Shown in pieces: positions 11,401-23,189 of a stretch of DNA of 64,000 nt. The stretch lies in NCBI RefSeq assembly GCF_027943255.1, contig NC_072896.1, positions 45,038,501 to 45,102,500 on the forward strand. The letters run 5' to 3'. This DNA is from Anastrepha obliqua. Taxonomy: Eukaryota > Arthropoda > Insecta > Diptera > Tephritidae. A program made the translations under genes and the position numbers. The notes below the pieces were generated by a model. That model had not been told where the DNA came from, ran no database searches, and was given only the letters and a program-made list of their open reading frames with translations. The stretch's first letter is position 1, and each line of letters begins with the position of its first letter.

Positions 11401-14205
11401 TCTTACGGCAAGGAGTTCAAAGCTTTTCAAATATTCCCAATGCTGCCAGATTGAAAAAATATTAACATAAGAAATCATAGCAGATTGTGATCAAAACAAA
11501 AAAAAGATAAAAAATAGTCAAAATATAGAAGAAAATTAGATTTTTAAAAAATCGTAGTAAATCTACTATGATCCCAGTAAAGTGCTAACTCTGACTTACT
11601 CTTCTTGAAAGCCAGCAATGAAAATGAAACCAATTTGGAGCCAGAACAGCAACCCGAAATGCCAAAAAATGTGTTCAAATGTGCATTAACTAAAAAATTA
11701 ATGATTTAACAGACATTATTTTTCATACAAGTTTAGATCTTCAAGTAAACTTTCCAATGGAAAAGAAGCCCATATTTTTCATTCGTTACAACCCTGTTTA
11801 AATAAAGTTTATTTGAACCATACTGGGTATGAGCGATTCCATGTTGAGTGATCCAAATATTCTAGATATTATCGTAATTTTTTTGGAGAAAATGTTAATT
11901 TGTAGGTTTAAGTATGAAAAGAATCTAAACTAAAAACATTACAAAAAGATTTACTTCTGAGATTTATTCAATTTTGAAAATTTTCGTATAAAGTTCTGTA
12001 AAGTGAAAGTGAAATAAAAAATTAATATACGGAAATTTCAAAAATACTTGAATCATTTGATTATTTGGGAGTTGTCTACAAGCCGAATTAAAAGCACATT
12101 ATTATCATTAGCACACGCACACTACTTTTTCGGAATGGTGTGGCAACACTACTTCTTTAAATGGTGAATACTAGAAGGCATCCCAAAATCATCCGATGTT
12201 TTTTTGAATAACTTTTTACTAAATATAAAAAAAAAAATGTTTTGAATGATGGAAGTCTTTACTTTGATCCTCATCACTCCCCTGCTTATGTGTTTCAGTA
12301 CTGCATCTGTCTAGTTCACAAGTGTCAAATATGATTGACATACGACACCACTTGCATCCAAATTGCAAATCTTCCAATAGGGTGATTAATTTTGCGACAC
12401 CTTGTGGAAAGCTATGGGAGACGATCTTTAGATGATCTTTGGTTTCAGCGGAATAGCTATTGGGTTATTATCGGTAATCTCGGGGAACTGCATTTTCAGA
12501 AAGATGGATGTTATGTGGAAATGCAGAATTACTTTAGGCCCTCCCTTTAAAAGAACATTTTCTGAGCCATTTGATGGCATGAATTTCTTTTTTAGTTAGA
12601 AAATAAGCGAATTAGGTTAGGTGAGGTTTGGCAGCCGCATCGCACATAGAGACAACGATGCCACTTAGACCACGAGATGGGTCCGCGAATTAGTATTTCG
12701 AATCCTTTCATATGGGTTGTGGGATATTTGCAAATTTTCTTTATATTTAAATATTTAAAAATACATTGGCATTACTTAAAAGTTATGTAGTTTTACATTT
12801 ATGAGGAGGAGATTTATCGAGATGCATAGAGATTTAATATTCGTTCAATAAGTTCACTCAATGGACGAACTGTGTCAGAGCCTCGGTTTTATTTCCTGCA
12901 AAGAAACCTTCCTCGGTGGCTAGTAATCAAGAGAACTTCATAAAAATTTAAACGTACATATGTACATGCATACATATGTATGCCCCTAATAAACTGTAAT
13001 AAACCTTTCCTTTGAGTTGACCAGCTCCTTCTACGTTGGTAAAACAAAACTTCAACTAACAACAAAATAAAACTAAGTGAAAAGAATGCGATTTTTTTAG
13101 CAGCTATATAGACTTGTATGTATGTATGCGTAACCACGCAGTGCACGCCATATATACACACACGCGTTCGTCAAGCATCTACAACCTCCTAAACATCTTT
13201 CAAACCAGCAGCAAAACCAACAAATATCTACACGCACCAACAGAGGCTGTTGTAACCACAGGATGATCATCATACTTTACTTCATTGTAGTCTTTTATCG
13301 CTAGCTAACATTGGTATTATCATCAACATCATAGTCTGCAGCATCATCAGCACAATATGCATGGGTAAGTGTGTATGTGTGTGTGTTACAGCTGTGATGT
13401 TTTTCCTGAGAAATTTCCGCCTACCTCGTCACAACTCGCTGACTATTCACTAAGCACTTGCCCTCAATGCGGTTTCATCTACTGAGAATTCACCACTGTA
13501 GGTACTTCCTGAAGTGATCTCTTTAAACATCAGCGCAAGTCTTTCTATTATATGGTCATGTAGGTGCATATGTATGTGTGTGCATACGCACACAGTGGTT
13601 AAACTGTGCAAGAATAAAATATTTTTCATTTACCTACTAAAAGCTAGTTCCGGTGCGGATTGAGCTTTATATACCAGCGCATATTTTAGTAAAATTGAAT
13701 TAGTGCAAAATTTTTTTACTCAAACAAACTTATAGGCAATGCGAGTTATAGGTTATAACATCAGGTGGACGTATGGACGGAAATTTATTCTTAGCAAGTA
13801 AAAAATGGGCAAAGTTTTCATCGTTTTTTTTTTTGTTTTCTGTTTGGAGTTCACAATTTGTACGAATTTTATACCAGTAATTTTTCTTCGTTTATAACAG
13901 GGATGCCACGTTTTTTGCTTTTTTTGAAAATTACCGTTATATGATGGATGGACTTGGTGTTATTGACCGATTTCGCCCACTCACAATACCATTCTGCCTT
14001 GAATAAGGAGTAATAAGCTTGGTACTTTCATTAAAATATATTAATTTTTGCTCGATTTATCATGCGCAGGTGGACGGATGAACTGACATGGATAAGTCGA
14101 CCCCTGAGCACAATTGCGCGGGTATAAAAAAATTCAATTCCAATCAAACAATATTTATTTGAAGAGTGTAAATATTCTTCTGAAGGTGAGTTCCTTGATG
14201 ATATT
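11400..14205. other. Mostly unassigned AT-rich DNA with simple repeats
   Basis: No gene was recognised. The interval includes a GTTAGG-rich fragment at 12610-12625 leading into a GCAGCCGC segment that may be an old LINE end. It also has a TG run at 13368-13386 and CATA/TATG tracts at 12955-12985 and 13555-13585. The minus-strand frame at 12889-13161 has no domain signature. Confidence 0.45.
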
Positions 14206-14430
14206 TCACAAATGGAGAGGCGGACCGACAATTTTATGCCGCCTTCGAACGACCGACGATTTCTTTTCGAGGCAGAAATGCACTCGGAAGTTAGCTAATA
14301 TGTGCCGAGAGGCGACCACTTTTAGAAAACCCCTTTTACTTGGTATTTCGTGTCCTCAACGGACTTGGAACCAACGAACTTAGTCGTACTGAAATATACT
14401 CCGCTACGGTGATTACTAGCCGATAAGCTC
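14205..14430 (-). mobile_element. tephritid-type SINE (minus strand)
   Basis: Read on the minus strand, the order is a tRNA-like head with TAGTAATCACCGTAGCGGAG, then AAATACCAAGTAAAAGG, TTCTAAAAGTGGTCGCCTCT, TTCCGAGTGCATTTCTGCC and GGCATAAAATTGTCGGTCCG. These are the same blocks, in the same order, as the other copies in the window. It is diverged and lacks the 3' AT-rich tail. Confidence 0.7.
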
Positions 14431-14529
14431 TTTGAACTGAGCAAAATCACACTTTTTAAGTCTCTCAATGACGATGACAGCATTCGATGAGATGGCCCAA
14501 GGAGTATTTTTTGATGGGGACGAATAATG

Positions 14530-14760
14530 TAAGCCATTGTACGATGAGCTATATGAGCTTCAAGAAAATATAGATATAGTGAAGCAAATAAATATTCAGC
14601 GGCTCCGTTGACGAGATTATACTAACACATTATTCGACCAAGGACCGCTGGTGGTGGCACAGGAACAGGAATGTTTTACTGAGTTCGAAAAATCAGGAAG
14701 TGTCAAATAACCTAAGAAAGAAGAAACGACTGGCGCGAATTGTTTACCACGAGGAGGCTG
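14530..14760 (+). pseudogene. RTE-like LINE C-terminal fragment
   Basis: The plus strand gives DELYELQENIDIVKQINIQRL, the thumb/C-terminal segment of an RTE-type RT. At the end comes an ETTGANC-type shifted frame equivalent to the ERNDWRALF ending of the copy at 29925-30530. Stops replace the usual WLGHV. It is short and non-functional. Confidence 0.65.
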
Positions 14761-14889
14761 CTGCCCCATCCAAGAAAAGGAAAAAGTATAGTGAAGCAAA
14801 CATGTCATTAAGAACTTCAGGGTTGTCTCCAGCGTGTCCTTGGTTGACCAAAGTAAATTTATGTACCTCAAAATGTATTTGAAATAAGT

Positions 14890-15680
14890 TCCTCGTCATC
14901 AGTGTTGGCGTGACGGTCCGGCATGAAGCTTAGCCTCACTCAATAGCTTCGACTAAGAATCGATCCTTTGAGCGACTCCTTTTGTACGGACATACAGCTG
15001 ACTATTTCCAATTTTATTGGGGTACATCCTAAGAATATGAACAGCCCACTAAAGATGCTGAAGCTTGATGTAATTGGTAATTTGGAAGTTGTTCAGCTCA
15101 GCAAGGCACTCATCGTTGTAACGTAGGCGATAGTTGACGTGATCTATCCGCCGACAAGGATGCGCCGGGGGATTTTTCGCTGAAATATGTGAAGCTTTCA
15201 TTCATCCGCCTTACGCATCTCCCAGGTTTCAAAAGCATAAGGCAAGGCCTGATTAATGTTTCATAGAGTTTCAGCTTCGTTTGCTAGAAAGAAGCGGAGA
15301 ACCTAAAGCCTTGTGTAGCGAAAAGAAGGCAAAGAAGGCTTCCCGCCTGAAGCCTAGCACTAACTTCTTGTTTGGGCGTTCCGTATGCAGAGGTGATAAA
15401 TTTAAGATATTTTAAGAACGTCACCCGCTCGAAAGTGTAACTGCCGATCGATATGGCAGATTTCTATTCATTTAGAACTTTTCAAGTGCACACAAATTTA
15501 GTTTTTGATCCATTTATGGGGAGGCCCAAGCTTCTAGCTGCTTAAGTTTCCAAAATCTTTTTTCAAAGCTGCTGTACTCCTGCATATTAGATCGCTCACA
15601 TCCGCGAAAGCTAGAATTTGCGATGATTTCACCATTAAAGTGCCTTCAGGTATACCTATACCAAAATGCAATAAATATTT
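14890..15680 (-). pseudogene. RTE-like LINE reverse transcriptase (minus strand)
   Basis: On the minus strand, from about 15640, the frame gives SQILAFADVSDLICRS, an RT catalytic box in which FADDVD reads FADVSD. It then runs through ALKKDFGNLS, ICVHLKSSK, an ALPYAFETW segment, RKADE and PRRILVGG. Multiple stops and shifts interrupt it. The RT palm, thumb and part of the C-terminal region are present. The family is the same broad group as the pieces at 29925 and 55400. Confidence 0.7.
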
Positions 15681-16750
15681 TAACTAAAAAGTTGAAAAGG
15701 TTTACTTTTAGGTATACGCAGTACAATTATTACAATTATTTCAAATATTCTAAATTTAAGCGCAATACAAACTTTTGAAAATTGGACATCGACTTACGAA
15801 CTTCAAAACCACACACTGTGCGTCTTCAAACATGTGTCCCGTGTGTCTGAAATGCTTCATTGCTCATAAGGCAATGTTAATATGAACTCAATAACTGTGT
15901 GTACACATGCCAACAAACCCTGCCAGGAAATCCTGAACAAGCGAAAAATATTCACAATCAATGCCCTTACAACATTTTTGTAGGACGCGTCGGTATTGAA
16001 CAAAAATGTGGTATTGAACTTAAATATGGCGGATGTACACTTAGATTAACGAAAACATTTTACAAAAAGAGTGTTTTTTATATAGAGATGAAGTCCATTT
16101 TAACTCAGGTTAAGTTAGGTTACAGTGGTGGTAATGGTGGAGAGTGGCACTCCATAAGGGTGTAGAGTCAGGTCTATTGTGATACCACTAGTTGTGGTTC
16201 TCTTTCTAATTCCCAATTTGGTAAAACCACTTTGTTTCTCGAAAAAGCGATAAAATACTGTGAATGGCTGCCGTACGTTTTAACTTCCATTATTTATTTC
16301 TATAAGAGATGTTATAGGAATATACTATTTTTGAACAAAACCTTGTAAGTCAGTTTGCCCACTTCATTTTTTTTTACATACGAAAATAAAGACTTTGATC
16401 AACCGAAATAAGGCAATTAAGTTAAATAGGGCGGAGAAGTTAACTACAAATTTTTACAAAACTTAATCTAGTTATTAATTCCAAAAGTGGAACACTTATT
16501 ATGTTTAAAATCTAACTCTTTAAAAAGGCAGTTGGAAAAAAATCCAACTTTTCCGAAAACTAAAAAGTTCACCGTTGTGAGTTTCCAAAAACAACGTTTT
16601 AAAAGTTTTAAGAATCGTGAGATATTTCGTGCAACTTTCAAATTCGTAAAAAGCGATAGATTATATGAAAAATGTTTATTAAACGCCACAAATTAACAGA
16701 AATCATTAAACCAAATTAAAAAGAGTCAAAAAGTTGAGTCTCTCATTCAT
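15680..16750. other. No recognisable gene
   Basis: A GTTAAGTTAGGTTACAGTGG segment at about 16107-16130, followed by GTGATACCAC, may be a LINE 3' end fragment; similar words occur near 39660-39740. The overlapping frames at 16468-16696 on both strands have no motif. Confidence 0.4.
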
Positions 16751-17170
16751 CAGATTTCCGATTTGTAACTTGTTAAGTAACTTCCACACATTCATTCCTG
16801 CAATCACCTACACGTTTGCTAATAAAATATTTTTCCGCCAGCCATTTCTTTAAATTAGGAAACAAATAGTAGATAGTCGTGAGGATCAGAGGGAGCCAAG
16901 TCTAGAGAATAGAGATGATGTTAAACGAATTGGAACGCTATTTCATTAATTTTGTACCCACAACTATTGAGGCGTGAGTTGGTGCGTTATCGTGATGAAA
17001 AAGAAAAAATCACCCGACTTCCTCGATTCAAACGAATGGCAAGCAAAAAGAAATAGACCCATCTGGCTGAAACTTGGTGTGTGCTCTTCCAAGAGATACT
17101 GCTAACTAAACATGACCTTCGTACGCGCCAGTAGTGCCATCTCCCTGACTCTGCACGGTCTTTTCAGGAG
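16750..17170 (-). mobile_element. Mariner remnant (minus strand)
   Basis: The minus strand between about 17010 and 16830 reads FHHDNAPTHASIVVGTKL, and after a frameshift SLDLAPSDPHDYLLFPNLKK and WLAEKYF. These are the second and third catalytic Asp regions of a DD34D mariner transposase. Between 17170 and 17030 lies what looks like its 5' end, so most of the HTH and the first catalytic Asp have been deleted. It directly abuts a second, different mariner at 17185. Confidence 0.7.
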
Positions 17171-17184
17171 ACCCTCGTATTGTA

Positions 17185-18053
17185 ATACCTTTGAAATGAG
17201 ACTTTTTTTCAATTTCAAACGTTTATTAACAAAAAATGGTTACAAATTTAATCTTCAAAATAATAGCCATCGCTAGCGACACATTTTTCCCGTCTCTCAG
17301 GCAATTTGTGGATATCGCGCCAAAAAAATTGGCCGTCTTTGGCCGCAAACCAATCATCAAGCCATTTTTTGGCTTCTTCGTGAGAATTGAAGCGCTGCTC
17401 GGAAAGTGCGTGGCCCATCGATGCACACAAAAGATAATCGAAAGGCGCGAAGTCTGGTGAGTAAGCCGCATGCACCTGCGGTTCCCAATCGTACGTCTCC
17501 ACCATATTCCGGATTGCTCTTGTTCGATGTGACGGTGCATTGTCATTAAGAAAAAACGCCGATCGGCGTATTCTGGGCGTTTTAGGTGTATAGCACTGTT
17601 CAAATCGGCCAATTGTCGTTGGTAGCGTGCACCGTCAACTGTTTCACCTGATTTTAATAGCTCGTTCCAAATCATACCAAGAAGCGATTTGGTTTGGCTG
17701 TTGTTTTTGGCTTGTGGCCGGGCGGGCCATACGATCGTTTCTCGCTTGTTATTGGAGAAATACACCCATTTTCCATCACCCATAACGATTCAATGCAAAA
17801 AAGACTTCCTTTTGAACCGGGAGAGCAGCATTTCACAAGTGGTTTCACGATGTCCGTAAATCGTAGTTTGAAGGCACGAAATTCGACATTTTTAAGAGCG
17901 ACAAAAATGCATTGTTGTATGAAACGAAACAAACAATGAACTGAATATTTTTGACAGATGACAGACGAAAAACACCAAGACATTTGGAAGGTTTAAAAAT
18001 ACTCCTAACCACATCTATGGACTAATAGCTGAAAGTCTCATTTCATGGAATTA
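17185..18053 (-). mobile_element. DD34D mariner with terminal inverted repeats, frameshifted
   Basis: The ends are inverted copies of TTGAAATGAGACTTT at about 17191-17205 and TGAAATGAGACTTT on the minus strand at about 18031-18046, with TA nearby on each side. Inside, the minus strand encodes mariner transposase. GDGKWVYFSNNKRE holds the first Asp. In another frame LNDNAPSHRTRAI and AYSPDFAPFDYLL hold the second and third Asp, exactly 34 residues apart. The tail is WRDIHKLPERREKCVASDGY. The element is about 870 bp versus about 1.3 kb for an intact mariner; the N-terminal HTH is mostly missing. One frameshift separates the first Asp from the rest. Confidence 0.85.
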
Positions 18054-18169
18054 TTTCGATTAAACTTTGTAGGCATATCTTCTTTGCAAGCAATGCAGAA
18101 ATCAACATCTTCTGCTTTGAAAGAAGAGTTTTCTTTCTTCTTCAGTGTTGAATTGTTCATTTTTTAGTC

Positions 18170-18240
18170 GAAGTGGTAGCCGAAGTTACTCGAAATGCGA
18201 AACCTGGTAATCTACCATCCTTGGTATTAATGAGACGAAA
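18170..18240 (+). repeat. Tail fragment of the 239-bp repeat family
   Basis: GTAGCCGAAGTTACTCG followed by AAACCTGGTAATCTACCATC matches the end of the repeats at 4110-4175 and 45640-45710. Only the last part of the unit is present. Confidence 0.6.
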
Positions 18241-18249
18241 TCAAAGCAA

Positions 18250-20010
18250 CTTCGATCTGTCATACTGTACACGTAACACAGAGTCACCCGCAATTCCCCA
18301 TATCGTACAATTTCCCAACTTCCCCCAAAATAGTTGAAATATTCAATAAAAGAAACTTAATTTTTTTCAGTCAACACGAAATTTTGCGCCATTATTTTGA
18401 ACGTGTAATAAAATATTGTTGTAATAAAGCACATTGCATGGCATTCCCTTTCACTTTTCAAAAATGTTCCAAAGTCACCTGAATGGCGCCGATGTGGCGT
18501 GAGTGGATTTCCCTACAGGGTAGGCTATGGTATACCACGAGTAGTTTGCCTTTACAAGTTACTTGAATAGCAGAACCTAATGTTTTGATTATCTCTTATT
18601 TTTGTTTTGTTACCGTTGCTGTTGGTTTTGTTGTAGCATCACTTCTGCTACTTTTGTTATCGCTGGATGCTGCCGCGCTTCGCTCGCGTGTGTTATTTTA
18701 TGTTTTTGTGATGATGAGGTTGATGACCGAACTTCGTTTCTTTCTTCTGAAGACATTTCATTTATACTTTCTTAATAGTTTGTTAGTAGAAAATTTTAAT
18801 GATTGCTTCAAAAATTGAAAAACTCTATTTTGTGTTATAAAAATTCATTAAATTGTTAACTCACTGCCACAAATGCCAGATTGCTTTTTATGCAGCTAAT
18901 AAAAAATAATCAAATGAATAGAGATAATTTAGAAAATTGTCATCACAGACAGGTGCCACATTTCTATTTTCGATACTCAACGGCTAACCATTTTTGGTAT
19001 GTAATTGAGCAATTATTTTTAATTATAAAAATAAAGTAAAAGTCATACTGTCCTCACTTCAATGCCTTTTATTTTCCATTACCTCTCCGAATACTGTTGG
19101 CTTGATTTTTTCAATTTTATTATTTCAACATTTTTATGGCCGTTAACTGTATGAGTTAACTTTGTGCGCAGCATAGTTAAATTCTTCTGCAAATTTGGTA
19201 CAACCAGCATTCTCATTCACATTTGTATTCCTTGGCTGTTTTGGCTGTGTAAGCCGTAAAAGACAATACGCAGCAACAATTACGCCTGCCAAAAAGGTAG
19301 CAGTCGAATAAAAAAACGATATAATACATACATACATATGCATATAGTATGTCGGTAAGAGACCCAAAAAGTCTCGAAAAGGCACGCAAATGTGCGAGTT
19401 TATGCAAACGTATATATGTATGTATGTATGTCGAGTTTGTAGGCACGGTATTTAGGTCACAAACGCAAACTTCTAACATTTTTGGCACAAATTTCGACAT
19501 AAATATGTACTCGTACGTATGCACATCTTGGACATTTGCCGCATAATTGTAGTCAATTGCACATGCATACACACTATATATGTATATACATACGTAGAAC
19601 ATCCATCTAGTGCAAAATACCAAAAATACTCTTACACATTTTGAAGATGGATGCGGTGAGCAAAGCTTTTAATTATGAGTATTACGGAAGCTGGCGCCAG
19701 AATTTTGCTTCAATAAAATAATATTGCCAAATAAATCTAAAATGAAATATAGGCACATATGGCTCATTTGCACAAGAGTGTCATAAATAAAAAAAAACAA
19801 TCGAGAAAAAATGTATCAGAGTTTTAAATTTACTTTGGCTCCCGAAGTAAAGTAAATGCACATTTTTATCTCATGAGATATTGTGAATAGATATCGTCGC
19901 GAATTTTTTACACAACATAAGGGCGGTTAAGTTTTAAGGGCCGGTGTTGATTTTGAATCAAATACAATTTTGTTAGGAAATTATTATCATTTCTCTTTAT
20001 TATGATAATA
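18250..20010. other. No recognisable gene
   Basis: This is AT-rich DNA with TATGTA-type simple repeats at 19405-19430 and 19570-19595. The minus-strand frame at 19213-19623 (136 codons) is driven by this composition, being Tyr/Cys/Val rich, and shows no domain. Confidence 0.45.
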
Positions 20011-20222
20011 TTGGTATGGCTCAATTATGTATGGAACGAAATATCAGCCAAATGGCCGCCGCGGCTTCGGTCAAATTTTCGATGACGCTGAGGCATAATT
20101 GAAGTTCTATGCCGTTAATGTGCCGAATTATCTCATCCTTTAGCTCTTGAATTGTTGCTGGCTTATCGACGTACACCTTTTCTTTCAAATAACCCCAAAG
20201 AAAGAAGTCGAACGGTGTCGTT
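20010..20222 (-). mobile_element. DD41D transposase C-terminal fragment
   Basis: On the minus strand the sequence reads TPFDFFLWGYLKEKVYVDKP, TIQELKDEIIRHI and, after one frameshift, RGGHLADISFHT and a stop. This is the third catalytic Asp and C-terminal tail of the same transposase group seen at 46838-47764. It ends abruptly near 20222, next to an unrelated mariner on the other strand. Confidence 0.75.
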
Positions 20223-20299
20223 GACGTTTAGGTTTGGTTCACATTCAACATAAATACTTTTTTTTGTGATTATGACACTCGCGCTGCCAAAAAGCATAA

Positions 20300-21230
20300 G
20301 TAACCATCGGTCAATAAGTCTGGGGCCTGGCCTCTGGCAATGACTCGATAAACGTTATCTGTGCTCTGCTCCATCGGAAACAACCTGCAAACGATGGTGG
20401 GCTGACTTTAAATGTGGCCGTACAGACACCGATAATGCTGAACGTTCTGGTCGTCCAAATGAGGCAGTTACTCCAGAAAATATTGAAAAAACCTTCAAAA
20501 TCGTCATGGGCAAACGCAAAGTGAAGTTGCAAGAGATAGCTGACATCCTGAAGATATCAAAAGGCAGTGCGAACATTGGGGTTTGAAAAAGCTAGTGGCG
20601 AAATGGATGCCGCGTTTGCTCACGCCGGAACAAAAACAAGCACGAATTGATGATTCAAATCGCTCTTTGGATATTATTAAGCGGGATAAGTCTGAATTTT
20701 TTCATCGATATGCGACAATGAATGAAACACGCATCCACCACTACACACCCGAGTCGAAACGGCAGTCATCTGAGTGGGCTGGACCCGGTGAAAGCCGTCC
20801 AAAGCGACCAAAGACGCAACAGTCAGCTGAAAAGTTTATGGCGTCGGTATTTTGGGATACCATGCGAATTTTCATTAATTATTTGGAAAAAGGCGAAACA
20901 CTTAATTCTGATTATTACTGTGAATTATTGGAACAATTGAAGGAGAAAATCGCAGAAAAGGGGCCCCATGTAAAGAAGAAAAAAATCCTCTTTCACCAAG
21001 ACAATGCACCGTGTCACAAATCGATGAAAACGATGGTCGAATTGAACGAATTACGTTTCGAATTGTTTCCCCACTCACTGTATAGTCCCGATCTGGCCCC
21101 TAGTGACTACTGGCTGTTTTCAGACCTCAAAAAAATACTCCAGGGAATGCAATTTTAATCAAATAAGGAAGTTATCGCTAAAACTGAAGCGTATTTTGAG
21201 GCCAAAAATAAATGTTTTACAAAACAGGCG
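20300..21230 (+). mobile_element. DD34D mariner (SETMAR-like type), nearly complete coding region
   Basis: From about 20390 the frame gives TCKRWWADFKCGRTDTDNAE and the second HTH motif KLQEIADILKISKGSANIG. A stop and frameshift follow at 20581-20586, and then an open frame of 191 codons (20583-21158). That frame holds WMPRLLTPEQKQAR, the first catalytic region with Asn in place of Asp (TMNETR, residue 47), FHQDNAPCHKS (Asp140) and SPDLAPSDYWLF (Asp175). The last two Asp are 34 residues apart. After a stop at 21156 the tail continues as EVIAKTEAYFEAKNK. Length and motif order match an intact mariner, but the mutated first Asp predicts no catalysis. Confidence 0.88.
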
Positions 21231-21429
21231 TAGGGTTAGGTTAGGTTAGCCTGGTTTGCAATAAGCCACGCATAAACCTTTTGGTCCCTAGCGATATCAG
21301 ATGGAGACCGATCTCTATGAATACCGAAAGTAGACATCATGTAGGATGTCAGCGCTTTTGGCGAATCTAAGCAGTGCTGGGGATCCACTTTTGAGACGTC
21401 CTCCAGACCCTCAAACAATGAGGCTCCCA

Positions 21430-22020
21430 GGCATTTTTACTGCAGTTGCTTTACATTATTGCCATAAGATATGTTTTACAATTTAAACACCGTTTTGTGA
21501 TATCAACGAAATGTGGTTTTCGGATAAGAAGCCGACGTATTTCGTATCTAACTAGCGGTATCCCGCTATGTCTGGCCTCCGTACTCTATGCCTTTCGCTG
21601 AAAAAGTGATGTTGGGATGTCATTAACTTCGCGAACGATGTTTTATTTTAGTGCTGAGATATTCGCTGGGCTTATTTCATAGATTTTACTTTTGGGGTAC
21701 CACCGCAGAAAAAATCAATAGAGGTAAGATTGGGCGACCTGGGTGGCTAAGATTATGCCACCTTTGGAACTAAATCACGCAGCAGTATCGCCATGGTATC
21801 TCTGGCCGTAGAAAGCGTGACGCCATCTTGGCAGAAAGTAATCGTTCAGCATTCGCCGTTGAGAGGCACCATCTCCCTCATACACTCAGCGGCTAGGCAG
21901 AAACTTTAAATTTAAAGCCTAAATCTGCCACCGGACAAACTGTGTGTGAAAAAATGTACATCTATTTGTTGTCATGCAACAGCATTAGAGCCGAACCAGC
22001 ATCAGTCGGAACAGAATACC
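21430..22020 (-). mobile_element. IS630/mariner-type transposase fragment, heavily decayed
   Basis: On the minus strand the region around 21860-21700 reads FCQDGVTLSTARDTMAILL and then PPRSPNLTSIDFFL in shifted frames. It corresponds to QQDGATCHTA and the downstream Asp motif of DD41D-like transposases. Continuing to 21530 it reads YPKSKIYEISPANI. Stops and shifts are frequent. The preceding 21230-21430 interval holds GTTAGG repeats and a minus-strand frame (MFEGLEDVSKVDP) of unknown origin. Confidence 0.55.
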
Positions 22021-22179
22021 TGCATTGAAATTTAAGAGCTTCACGATTTCTCCCATTTTTTATAGAACAATCCCGATTTTAAAAGATTTTCAATTTAATT
22101 TTACCTTCTATTAACACCGTATTTCTCCGAACTTCGAACAGATCTCTCTATCCGGAAGTTTGAGGGTCGTGCTAGGGTA

Positions 22180-23165
22180 ATCTTTCCAAATAGGCAGGAT
22201 TGGATCGAGTGGAAAATCTGCACCGAAGCTTGCACCTCTGTCTTCACTGACGGTTTCAAGTTAAAATCGGGAGTCGGAGTAGGTTTTTTTTTTAAATCAG
22301 CCAATTTATCTATTTCCTTTAAACTGCCGAACACTGCTAGTGTTTTTCAAGCAGAAGTCTTTGCGATCCTGCAGGCATGCAAATGTTTAAGGAACGCGGG
22401 AGCGAGGGAGATATTAATATTTTCTCCGATAGTCAAGCCGCGATTAAGGCTCGGACGACGCCATGATGCAGAACGAAATTAGTGAACTCCTCTAAAGAGG
22501 AGATGAAGTCTCTTGGGTGTGCAGGTAACATTTCTCTAAGCTGGGTTCCAGGTCATAGGAATATAGAGGAAAATTAAATTGCTGATGTGCTTGCCAGGAA
22601 GGGGATTGAATTGGCCTCAGAGACCTCCTACCCGGTCATCGGCATCCCCCTGACTGTTGTTAAAGGGGAACTGCACAAATTATTTCTCAGGAAAGCGCTG
22701 AAAAGATGGAGCTCCATTTCTTCATGTGCTATTTCGAAAACCCTTTGGCGCCAGTACAATATATGGAGGATTCAAAAAGTTCTTCAGACTCCTCGCCATT
22801 CAATTTCCAAACTCGTACCTGTGTTTACCAGTCACTGGACGATTGGCACACACGCGGAAAAGCTTGGGTTACCATTTAACCCCCACTGCAGAAGCTGTGG
22901 GGACCTTTTCGAGAAGGAGACTGTAGAGCATTTACTCTCTAAATGTTCGGGTTTGGCAGCTAGACGACTAAGGCCACTGGGCGCTCCTTTCTTCGACAGC
23001 CTGGGGCAGTGCGCCAACCTATATTCAATCAATCTCCTCCATTATATCAACAGCTCTGGCTGACTGTAGACATCTGACCTCCAACATTCTCATAATTATA
23101 TCGGAGCTTTAGTGCTACTTGAGAAGTGCTAGACTGGCACTTCAACCATTTTATCTACCTACCTT
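22180..23165 (+). pseudogene. LINE remnant: RNase H, zinc motif and 3' UTR (plus strand)
   Basis: The plus strand gives the RNase H domain (SVFTDGFKLKSGVGVG, TASVFQAEVFAILQACKC, IFSDSQAAIKAR). After frameshifts, LARKGIELASE and the linker lead to the zinc-binding HCRSCGDLFEKETVEHLLSK (C-x2-C-x9-H-x4-C), GLAARRLRPLGAPFFDSLG and a stop at about 23061. The 3' UTR runs to about 23165. It is the same family as the inverted copy at 815-1400, which lacks the middle of RNase H. Asp residues expected for RNase H are visible, but frameshifts break the ORF. Confidence 0.85.
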
Positions 23166-23189
23166 TACCTTCTATTGTTAATTCTTTAA

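Noticed and set aside
12400..12560. Possible DD41D fragment (DDLWFQRN reading)
   Set aside because: Only eight residues resemble the family and nothing around them aligns.
17226..17783. 185-codon minus-strand frame taken as a single novel protein
   Set aside because: Its N-terminal half is mariner transposase, but after the frameshift the remainder is an out-of-frame reading of the same gene; the correct continuation lies in the overlapping frame 17248-17505.
19213..19623. 136-codon minus-strand open frame
   Set aside because: Its Cys/Tyr/Val-rich content comes from TATGTA simple repeats, and no domain or start context supports a gene.
21228..21250. Telomere-like GGTTAGGTTAGGTTAG run
   Set aside because: It has only about three units and sits between transposon remnants, and higher flies do not use such telomeric repeats; it is probably part of a LINE end.
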